Source of the DNA: Theristus sp. LFF4_11
Taxonomy: Eukaryota > Nematoda > Chromadorea > Monhysterida > Xyalidae
DNA length: 64,000 nucleotides
Assembly: GCA_030248135.1 (NCBI GenBank)
Contig: JASANC010001134.1
Coordinates: 1 to 64,000, forward strand
Direction of reading: 5' to 3'
The notes under the pieces were generated by a model. The model saw nothing but the letters and a program-made list of their open reading frames with translations, was not told the origin of the DNA and ran no database searches. Made by a program: the position numbers and the translations under genes. Shown piece after piece: positions 14,077 to 26,000 of this stretch (its first letter is position 1; every line of letters begins with the position of its first letter).

Positions 14077-17000
14077 TTAATCAACATCCTCGTCATCTAA
14101 CTCAACCGACTGGTCCTCCGAAAGAGGCGGAAGTTCCTGCAAATCGACTCATGGTAAATGTCACTCAAATTGGAAACGAATCAAGTCTTATGGTGTTACC
14201 AGAAATAATGGCATATCATCAAAGCACCATACTAGGCTTGGCAACGTGGTATGGGGCAATTCAAAATCGTCTAAGTGACTCGGCCCTATTTAGGGGACTC
14301 GGATCACTTTGCCAATTTTAAATTCCCACGTCATGCATGAAACGGTTTACCTCTCTATGCGCGCATCGAGTCTCGGGACCAAAATGAATGATCCTACTTG
14401 TAAGCCCAAAGTTCCAAACAAAACACGTCGCTAACCTGCGAATTAGCAGCAGCAGCAGCGGCGGCGCTCCTTCGGCTGGCAGCTGCTTTCGCTCGCATGC
14501 CCTTCAAATGCTGCAGCGCCCGTTTGGCGGCCGTGCACTTCGCGATGCGATAATTGCGCCCACAGCCCGTCCACCTGCCTTTGTTGATCACCTCAACCGT
14601 GACGCGCACTTTGCCCGTTTCGATGTTGCGTTCCGATTTTCTGAAATGCATGACATGCAAAAAGTGCGCTGTGTGCCGCTTCGTCAGATAGAAGGACGCG
14701 CATATGCTGTGCTAAAGGGGGCATACCGCGCCGCAACGCCTGGATCGTCAGTGCGACTAGGTAGACCTATGCCCGAAATGTCTCACAAAAGCTTCAATTC
14801 AATCAAGTTCATCGATTAAAATCAATCATTCTATCGATTTTATTTTAAAAAGCCAAGAAAAACCACTCACGTGAATCGCACTTTCTCCGGCTCCAATTCC
14901 AACAGCTCACGAATGGGCGACTGCGGCGGCTGAGCGCAACACTGAGCGATGATGCCGGCCATTAACCTGGGATGTAGCCAATGAAATCACATTTACTAGT
15001 GCGACCACTGTGAAAGAAAGTATAAGAATTAGCTTCAATGCTCGAGGTCAAACCATGGGCTAAATTCATTCCGATTGCGTTGACCACACCGTGCGATGGG
15101 TGTGGTGGAGCCTAGGTTTTTTTTTCAAAAAGTCGGTTCTGCAATTTGCAGAAATTTGGTAAAAAATTTCTGCAAATGAAATTTGGTTTCTGCAAATTTC
15201 AAAAACATGACGAAAATGGTTTTTGTGCTTGTTTGATGTCATTTTTTCGTTCTGAGCATCATTTCTTAACGATGCTCAGAATTGCAATTGCCAATTGCAT
15301 CGTTTTACCGCAGAATTTTTCAAAGATTCAGAAAAAAACACCAAAACCAAACCAGATTGCCAAGCCAAACAAATCACCAATCATTTGTCTCAAATCATTC
15401 AACCTAACAACAACAACACAATATCAAATGAAAACCCTCATTGCTCAAATTTCGCAATCAGAGCGATGGCTTCGGTCGGTTCGACGTTCTCAAAGCTGCA
15501 GTTCACTTTGTTCGGTTTGATTTTGTATCGCCTCTTAGCTTTCATCCCAAGATACTGCATGCTTGCCTGCAGTTATACTCGGACCAGGGAACTGAATTTG
15601 TTCGCATTTCAATCGTTTCCATTCGTCAGCGATACTGCCCTTGCCCGGCAAAATTGATGAATAAAACTGGTGCAGATACAGCAGATCGGCATTTCCGTAC
15701 GCCAGCAGCTGTTCAGATCCATCCATCTCAGACGGTAAAATATTTTGGCAGCCTTTAGAACGCTGTGCGCGTCTTCGAATCGGTTGCTGAGATTCTCGAC
15801 AAGCTCGACGAGAAACTTGCGAACCGTACCTCCGCCAATGTCTTATTTTTGCATCTTCTGTTGTGTGGATGATGGATCACTTCAATCTAATTCCAAACAG
15901 AAAGCCTGACGACAGCAAACAATAATTTTCGATTTGATCTGATTCTGTTTTATTTTTCGAATTTGAAATTTGAAATTTTACTGTCGAAGGCAAGACAAAC
16001 GCCAATCGTTGCGCTACAGCAACCGCCGAAGCTGTTTTTTGACAAAAAAACCTATTTGAAATTTCTTCCATGTTGATGTGAAACCACAGTCAAGCGCTAA
16101 GCACAAAATGAATATTGCAAAACCAAAGTTTGTATGCAAATCTGTTTCTGCAATTTGCAGAAATCTGCTAAAAAATTTCTGCAAACGGTCCAAAATTTCT
16201 GCAAAAAACCGACGTTTTTCTGCAAAAAAAAACCAGGGTGGAGCGTCGTGAATCAACCTCCATTAGGCGAATCTGCCATCATCAGACGAACACTGCCGCA
16301 GACCACCGGAAAGTGGCGGCAGCCTGTTACCGCCCACAGCACCACACCGTGGTATCTATCCTGCACCACCCAAGTGGCCACCAGTTTTCACCTGTAAAAC
16401 ACGCTCCACGTGGCGTCCAACGAGCAGCCAGAGTCAAGGAACACCGCGCCGGCGACCGATTCAAAAATGTCGCCCATCGCCTTCGGCACCTCGATGTCCT
16501 CCTCCTCGTTCTCGTCGCATTCTTCCTCGGCCACCATGTACAGCTGCAAGTGGTTTTGGCAATTTTTCATCGCCCAGCAAGCAGCATCGTGTTTTAAGTG
16601 TAAAAATGCCACTGGTCATTTTTTTGGCAAGGTCAAAAACATCCCATAAAACAAATGCTCGAGGTGGCCCCGTCTTTTTGTGACTATGCACTATGACATT
16701 GGAGTCGCAAATGACAGAAAGTGCACAGTATCCAATCCAGCCAGACCCGCCAGTCAGGATGACGTTGGTAACCAGCGTGCTATTGAACGCAACAAATCGT
16801 CATTGGTGGTCATGGCATAAAGTACTGTGTGACTTTTCAACATTTCAAAGCCAATCAATTTAGAAGTTTTTATGAAAAGCCAGTAACCTTGTCAGAAATT
16901 GGTGTAATCGACTTGGAATTTTTTTCGTACTCGCACGAACCTATGGCATGGCATGCTGTTTTTTGCAACTCAAAAATGTTATCAAAAATGCAATAAGTTT

Positions 17001-20000
17001 TATGCCATGAACACGACTAAATACACACCGTTTTTATGTCTCGCATCAAGTTAAAACCAAAACCGGACTGGAGAACCTACGTTCTCATTGAAATTGGCCG
17101 TGACAATTTGACGTTCATCACAGAGCTTCACGAACTTCTCGATCATGCCAGTGAGCCCGGGACAGATCGACAGAAAATACTGAAACAGGTGACAGAAAAA
17201 AATGAAGTTTTCAAAAAGTAACACAGCGAAAGAAACACAATGATTTTAGCCAGTGGCTTCCTTTTTTAACACCAGAACAGTGGTATGGTTTCGAGGCTGT
17301 CCACAGCTGGTGGCGATGCCCATTCACGCCAACACCACTGAACCACCGGAGTTTCGTAATTTTGGCTTGGCTTTCTTGTTCTGGAACCCGTGGAAAGGGC
17401 TGCCAAATGAAAAGACCATACCAAAGCAGTGCAATGGAACCTTGTGAAACTCGAGATTGACAGCGAGCGACGCGAAAATCGTGTTGTTGACGAGTGCCGA
17501 TCGGAGGTCGGTCAAGACGCCCGGCGAATAGTTGCGTTCGTCGTCGTACAAATGACGCGTGATCAAGTAGTCGAGCACGGCGTCGCCGAGGAATTCCAGG
17601 CGCTGCACTCAGGAAAGAATGTGGCTTTTAGAACAGTGCACGTTGTCAAAACAGGTTGCTTTTGACGAGGGATTTGTTCGTGTTCTTTGTTGGGAGGACA
17701 TCTCGCACTAAAATAATTAAAACTAACCATGCAACTCATTCGTTCACCCAAAGCCGGCTTTTGGGATAAAATCAACTACCAAGCTGGAAGCTCTCCACGT
17801 TTGGATATCACATCCTTAGAAACAAAACCACAGTCAAACTGGACAATTGGATAGTATACACCAATGGGAATTTAGCATTTTTTCCAGTTGCATGTATCCA
17901 TGATCACACACAAATCAAGTTTTTCAACCAAAGCCAACAACCTTCCGCAACACACCTGATAGCAGTCCGTGATGCGATTGTAATAGTAGGAGGCGTGTGT
18001 GAACGCCTGCACGAGATAGGCACGATTCTTGAACGTGTACCCGATTTTCTCCTCCACTTGATGGAAGTTCTTGTGTTCGTACTCTCGCTGGAGCTGCTCC
18101 GCGGGGTCGTCGATGAAATAGAGCAACGGCTCGACCGGCGTGAAATGCGGCTGGTTCTAAAAAATGGGGGGAACAATTAACGGTAAAAATAAACTGACAG
18201 AATCGGTGAGCGTGTTTTCTGGTGACCTTGGGTGGATTGCAGTGGGTGGGGTGGGTGGGTGAATCTGGCCTGTTGATTACTGAATCGAGCAAGTTGGACC
18301 AATCAGTGAACACAATTCAAATGCAGCTAATAGCATGATAGCCCATTATTATTTCCAGTTTGATTGTGGGACAAAGCCACTGCCGTTCTTCGTTGCTAGG
18401 GCTAGAAAACGCCACATCTGAGTGACGTCGGTCACAGTTCAAACGCAAGCCAATCAGCCCGTTGGAAACTAAAATGCGTTCCACTTTCGAGCACCTGAAC
18501 CCCAAACATTCACCGACATGCGGCGGTCGGACGCGCAGGCCGAGCCAGTCCATGAAAATGGTGGCGCCGGCGGGGCCGTACGTGAGCAGGTACACCCCGA
18601 TCAACGACTCAACGGCGTCCGCAATCGATTTGTCAGGCAGTGACTGTTGGCTGCGACGAAAACATTCAATGCATTCAGAATTGAAATGGCCCGGCTAGGT
18701 TTTGGGCAATGTATTTTTGCGATATTAGGTCCATATTCTGGTCGGTTCGGATGCAAATTCTGGTTCGTTAAGAAAGCACACAAAATTGGTTGTGCATTTG
18801 CACAAAATGCAAGCACGTTCACGTTCCGAAGACTAAAGCAATTCAATGTTACGAATTCCACAGAAACCACGAAAAACAATGCACATTCTCGTTCCACCCA
18901 GCGATGTTCGTGTACCTGAGCATGTTATAGACGAACATATCAGTCTGCGGCGGGTATCGATCCGCCAGTCGCAGGTTCACCGTCTCAATGCCGTCCTCAA
19001 CCTTGCGCATTTGCGAGTCCACCGAGTCCGCGTCGTCCCAGCCGGTGCGCTCTCGGACCTGACAAGATCAAACGAAGTTACAAGCGAAACTACTCAAAAA
19101 AGGAATACAGATGCGAGTTAGATACGCTAAGTGTTTTTTGCGCGACTCATCAATGGATACCAAAATTCTGTTCCAAACGTGCTTTTCAAGTTATTTGAAA
19201 TTGATCGTCAGCTGATTTTCAAAGAATGTCATAAGAAACAAAACAACACATTCCATATTGAAATTGAAGCAATGATCTATAACCTGAAAGTAGGTTTGGA
19301 ACGGAGTTTAGTTAAAAGAGAGCCAACAACACCGCGATAAACGAAAAGCGCTCCAATTCAATGTTAACAGAAATTTAAAAATTATACACAACTAGCTGAA
19401 TAGGTGGGCTGGCCACATGTATAGTGTGATGCATGCATTCTGTACAGGCACTCCGCTTCTTCAGCAATGCCTGCACAGAATGCATGCATCCCAAGAAACC
19501 AATCAGCTAGTCGTTTAGAATTTACAGATAGACAGTACTTCCATCCCCCATCACGAACAACAGAAAGTGAAATGCCATGAATGGCCATCAACATAAACTC
19601 AGATTCTGCATACCCGTTTATCTTCCACGGCTTTGCCAGCGAGCACCGCCTCGATGTCCTGCTCCATGTGCGCATCCTCGTCCTCCGGTTTCTCTTCCTG
19701 TTTTTAGAAAAAAGATGTTCCTCCAGTCCTCAAACGTGAACTGGATCGATTATATTTTATAAAATAAGGTGTTGCTTTCGAAACTGATTTTGATCAACAA
19801 TATTTCATAACAGAGACGTCGTCCTAGTATTTCAAACATTCAAAAGTCTCATCATCTCGCACCTGATTGGCGTTCGCAGCGGCCTCAAGGCCCGGATCGC
19901 GCGGACACACATAGCCGGGCGGGATCCAATTGTCGTGCGGCTCGAACTTTGTGCCGACCATTATTTTCGGCAACGCAATGCGTTTCGTGTTCGCGAGCGA

Positions 20001-23000
20001 GTACAGCTTGAAGTTGCTGACCTGCTTCGATCGCAGGAAACTCAGTTTACCCTCGTGCATCTTCGGGTATTCGTGGTAGAGATAGACGGTGGTGGCGTAT
20101 TTCAGGAATGAGTCGCCGACAGTCTCGAGGCGCTCCAGGTTGATGCCATCGTTCGCGTTCGACATCGTCACCGCCTGCACAGTTGTTTGCTTGCGTTTCT
20201 TTTTCGATGATAGGCATCTTTTTTGTTTGATTTTCCATTCAAGAATAGCCATCTTTTTCATCTTTTAATATTTTTGAAAATACCAATTCTAGTTTTTTGA
20301 TGAAAGCCACAAAACAAGAATATTGCTATTGATGTAGCTAATATCGTTGGCTAGCGCACAAGCGCACTATTTGATGCATGTGCGATGAATTCAGTTGCAC
20401 ACAAAAGCGATTATACAGCCATTCCACATGATCACCATGTTCACCACACCACTCACTGATGCAAATTCACATTGGACAGCAGCAACAAGCACCAACCACA
20501 ACCATCAGCCTTCACCGCGTCCACCACATCAACCAAACCAACCTGTAGAATGAGCGCCGGGTTCGGCCCGTACGGATTCACAGCGAACATGTCGCGTTCG
20601 TGCGAGAGCAGCGCCGGCTCCGATCGTTCGAGCGCCTCGAGTTTCGCCTGCGCCTCCTTGCACGCGGCAACACGGCGCTCGCGGTTGGCCTGCATTATCG
20701 CAGCATCATCATTGAATTCTATTGAGAACAAAATGCGTTCGTAGGATACACTAAAATGCTGGATGAATGCGTACTGGCATTCTTGGTGAAGCACGCTGAG
20801 AGGCTTTGCTCTGCCGGTGCTTGATTCGTGTTGCTGAGTGAGTGAAGTGCAGTGAAAGATTGCTGCTTTTCATTTTGCGAGATGACGCAAAGACAAAAAA
20901 CGGCACGCTGATTGGCTAGCAGGCGCCAGCGCGAGTATGGCACAGCTGCAACCGGCCAAGCCGCCCACCAATCAGTGCACAGTGTTCAATCGTACTTGTT
21001 GCTGAGCGCGCCGTGCCTCCGCGCTCAACCTGGGTCGTTTCTGAGCCCTGTGATGGCCACGGCCGAATCGTGACGCGGTGACGCCGTCCATGATGCTGTC
21101 GTTGACGTCGTCGCACACTTGCACCAGCTGCTGCTCCTGCTGCTGTTTCACACTCTGAATTGGCGTTTGGCGTCACACAGATTAGATCAGTCGAACACCG
21201 TCTGTGCTCGGGCATCACATGAAGTTTTGCCAGCCACATGAATGCCTGACTATTCTCATGTTCTTTCTCATCTTTTCTTGTGTTTTTATTTGGTTTTGAT
21301 AAAAAAAAATTCCACATTTTCGATCTGCTGTTTTCGTGGCAACTGGAAATTTGCCCGTGGTTGTGGTGTGGCAGACAAATAGCACAACCAAAAAAGTAAT
21401 ACCGTATTACCCCCATTAAACCCCCCCCCCACCATTAATCCGCCCCCCACCAATAAACCCCCACCCCCCCGACCAGTTTCCAAATAATCCCCCCCCCCAC
21501 AAATAATCCCCCATGGGGGTTAATTGGAAACCTGTTTGAAACACATGCCCAGCGAATTCAGTGGCTGAATGCAGTGACATTGGTGAAATTGTGCTACCAA
21601 AGGCCCCAAATGGATGAGTTAATGGTAATTTCATTACAAAAGGCTGTTACAAAAGGAAATCTCTGTGAAAAGTAGAAGTTTCTGCAACTTTCTTGCCTGC
21701 AATGCAAGGTATTTTTGCCATTTTTCAACAAAACCCCACCCCTAGAAATTTTTGTATAATAAACCCCCCCCCCCCCACCAATAATCCCCCCCACCAATAA
21801 ACCCCCACCCCTAAAAGTCACTGACGTATTAATCCCCCATGGGGGTTTATTGGGGGTAATACGGTAAATAATAATGGCGAAGAAACAAAAGCATTTCCTG
21901 CAATTCTTCAACAACCACATAAGTCACTGTTCGTGGTTGCTGTTTGTTTTGCGTCTGCAGTTTGTCAATATGCACAAGCAAGAGGATCTCATAATTTTTG
22001 ACAAACTGCAGATGTTAAAAAAAACGGATGTGGTTGAAAAAAAAGCAATGGCAACAAACTCCTGCACAGAAGCTGACTGACAATCACAGTTGATTTGATA
22101 GAACTGATTTCATATAAACCAGTTTCAGTGCGTGTCGCGCGCTACGGAGTGGTGTAACGTGGTGCAAGTTGCTGTAAAGCGGTGCAGGTTTGCCAATTTG
22201 ACTGAATTTGACTGAAGCGACATTTTGCCAATTTGACAGCGTTACCGCAACACGCTACACGACACCGCCGTGCTATGCTCCTCTGGAAAAAGACTCACGG
22301 ACGCAGACGCGGAGGGCGTTTGTGCCGCTGCCGCAGTGTCCCTCTCGTCATCGGCCAGCAGTCGATTCACGTCGTCCGTGTCGAGCTCGCCACTCATCCG
22401 CATCTGCTCCAACGCCCATTCCAGCGTCTCCTCCTCCTTGCGGCGATCGACGTCGTCGAAGATGTCAAACGCGAGCTGGGGCGACTGAAAACATACAGTC
22501 TATCTGTAAGTTATATACAGCTAGCTGATTGGTTGGTGGCACGCGAGTGCACTGTAATGCAGTATGTGCTGCAGGCAGACTCCGCCTCCGCAACAATGCG
22601 CACACTGAATGCATGCATCACACCAATTGTGTGTGTGCAAACAACCAATCAGCTAATTGCATACACTTTACAGCTAAACTCTATTGGAACTATTGGGAAA
22701 AACTAGTGCCATTGGTAGGAGGTGCGCGATGCGGAAGCCAATCAGTGGGCTTATTCGGAGTCTTGCTAATCTGCGCAGAGGACAACAGACAAATTTCGAT
22801 GTTGATCTGAATGTTGATTCGCTAAGCATTCTACCCCACAATCCAGCAATAATGGATTCGAACCTGAATTGCGAACGTTGAAACGGCTGCACTGGTTGAC
22901 GCTTGCTGCGAGGCTGCGAGGCTGCCATTTTGGGTTTGCAGTGGCGCTACGGCTGTAATGCGAAAACAACAATCAAACTGTGCTCCCAACGATCCTAATA

Positions 23001-26000
23001 AAGATCAAGACGAGACGACCAATGAAGACTGGCTATGCAAGCAAGGAAATTGAAATTGCAATACTCAAAAATCAAAACCCTGAATTTCTCACCGCGTCCA
23101 GTTTCTGTTCTCGTCGTTGCTGTGGTTGCGGTAGTGGCCGTGGTGGTTGTTGCGTTTGTGGTGGTGGTTGGCAGTGGTACACCACGCGGCAACGGAGGCA
23201 CGACTTGCGGTATCACTGCCCCGGCATTCGGCAGCATTCCATTCAACGGCTGCTGGATCGGCGGGGCGTTCTGGCGGTCGAACGCAGCAATGTCATTCAC
23301 GAGACCTGAATGGCAGCAAAGATTTCGTCTTGGTCAAAACAAGACACATGAAAGAGTTGCTGTCCTCCTGCTCATTGTGGCAAGCGACTAGTGTCGTGCC
23401 ATCAGCAATGGGCGCCTCAAAAAGTGCAGCCCTTGAAATGGGTCGACTGATAATGCGGTGACAACTAAAAGGAGCCCAGGGATGCGTCGAGTGTGACTCT
23501 TTTCCAAGTGATGCACTCATACCAACTCTAGTTTTGTAGTGATCTGTCGTCAATAAAAAAATTACAAAAAAACGCAGACCGGTCGAATCGAACTCGACAC
23601 CAAGCGACATGAACTGGATGCCGGAGGCGGCGCCCGTGTTCACGGCGGTGCTGCCCAGCACGTCCGTTGCCTCCCAGCCGCGCGGCTCGATGTTTTCATG
23701 CGGCGGGAAAAGTGACGACAAGTTTTCTGGAAATTTTCAAGCAGTTAAATCTATTGTTGGTTCAAATTCAGATTCAAGTATCGCAATTCAATTCAACTGT
23801 GAATAGTTTAATAAAAACAAAATTATTCGTGTGAATTCAATGGAAACTGGTCGATACATAATTGTTAGTTTCTCTATTGTATCACCGCAACAACGAAATA
23901 TGTTGTCTCGTCACGTGTATCACTCCTCCTCACCGTCAGTCCCATTGCTGCTGCTGGCTTGATTGTGTTGCTGCAAGTATTTGACCAGATGCTTCTTGTA
24001 GTCAACGTCAAAGATCACATTGGACATCATGTCATCGATGTCGTCATCGCCCTGGAACATGAGAAACCCTTGTTGCACCATCTGATAGACCGCTGTTTTT
24101 TGGAGAAAGAAAAAGCTCATTGCATCAGCATCAAATAGCCAATCAGTTGACGAACCAGTATCTCAGGTTTAGAATCAACCGCCACTGGGCTGATAAAGCG
24201 CTTCAAAAAGAGGCCACCCGAGAAAAACCTGCTAAATCTCCTAGCTTCATCTGCCAACTCATTCATTTTATTATTGATTGGGTGTTGCTGATTCGCTTTG
24301 CGTTTGATTGAAACAGAGTCGACACAAAATCAGACTAGAATTTTAATTTCAATTTTGCCTGAAAATCGTCGCCATACGGCTGATGAGCGGCAAAGCCGAG
24401 TCCAGTCTCATCGGGCAGCGCAGCATTCGGCCCGTTCTGTACGCCGGCGGCGATTCGTGCGTCTGCGACGTTCGCGGCTGCGGCGGCCGACAAAGCCTCA
24501 ACGGTCGATTGCGCGTCGCACTGGACGCCATTCACGCCGAGGAACTCGTATGATGGACCGTCGGAGGGGTCCCAGACGCCTGCAAGCAGACCGGGTGCGG
24601 AATGTGAACAAAATGTTTGGTACAAAAACAATTTATGAAATGAATCCCCGTTGCATAGGTGTATTGCTAGTGACAGAGGACAACTGGTCTACAGACAACA
24701 AACCTTGGCCAAAAAACGGTAACCTAAAACCACATTTTGTCAGGACTCTGACCGAAACCGACCGATCTCGAATCCGTCCTCGTCCAGCTCCTTGTCGCCC
24801 GCAACCGACGTCTGCTGTTCCGCTGCCGCGTTCGCTGCCTTGATTTTCTGCTCCAGTTTGCAGGCCTGCGATACACAAATCATGAAATGCTGGAACATAC
24901 GAATGGGACACTAAACGATCCACAAGCACGCTTGTCACTCGAAAAAGGCCCAGTCCAAAGCTGCGTTCCGGTGATTAAGAATGGCTTAACCAATAGATGG
25001 CCTGATTTTTAAGGGCAGTTGTATGTGTTTCCCATAGCATTCTTTGAAAATCAGCTGACGAGTCTTTTCAAATAATCTGAACGGCGAACGCAGCTTTGCA
25101 ACGGGGTGTTTTTGGTCTCGACCTCGACATTTTTCGCAAATCCGTAATCGAGCGGTTGCCACTGAAAGTCGTCGGGCACGTTCACCATCGCCACTTCCTT
25201 GAACGCCTCACGTTGCACTCGCGCGCGCAGCTCATCCGCCACCAGCAGTGCGTTCAAACTGCAACAAGTTCACGTTTTTTTTTGTTTTGCACTTCACTGT
25301 GTGGCTTGCTGCAGCGTGCTCTGCTATCAGATAATTAAAGTGAAGTAAAGGACTGCTGCGAAGTGAAATGCGTCAAAGTGAGGTGAACGGTACATACGCT
25401 TCAACTTCTTTTCCACATGAATGAACTGAACTCATAGCGCAAAGTTGCTGTAATATTTCCAGCTCTGCAGGCGTGGATTCGAACGGCGCACGTTTCCACC
25501 CTGACCGACAGCAACAGCCACACGCCACCTCCGACTCACCGGTACAGCGCACTCGGCAGCACGACGATCATGTTCCACAAGGACGCCGGAATCGGGTGAA
25601 TGTCGACCAACTCTGGCGTGAGCACCTGCCGTTGCATGCCCAACTGCGTCGAGCCCTGACGTTCGACCAACGAGCGAATCGGCAGGCCGCGGCGAGTGAC
25701 CGTGCGAGGCGTCAGCAGGTTCAGTCTGAATTGAACGCTGTCCGTCTGTCATCGTACGTATGAACACGCACAGCAACTGCTCCTCAGTGGACACGATTCG
25801 TTTTTAGACCGTACACCCGTACGACGGTGGAACGCGGTGATGCGGTGCCCACACATTGCGGGAATAGGCGGCAAAGTGCGCCACACGGCCACAATTTCAT
25901 TCACCAGTCGCACGGGTGTGTGCCCTAAAATAAGCGCTTGTGATGCGCAGCCGCGCACCGACAGATTTCTCATTGTAAAAAAGGTTCACGAAGAGGTGCA

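Noticed and set aside
16134..16597. Plus-strand frames opposite the RNase IIIb exon and the hAT-like element
   Set aside because: They are shadows of the Dicer exon on the other strand and of the repeat.
22854..22864. GGATTCGAACC, the reverse complement of a tRNA B box
   Set aside because: No A box, acceptor stem or anticodon arm can be formed around it on the minus strand.
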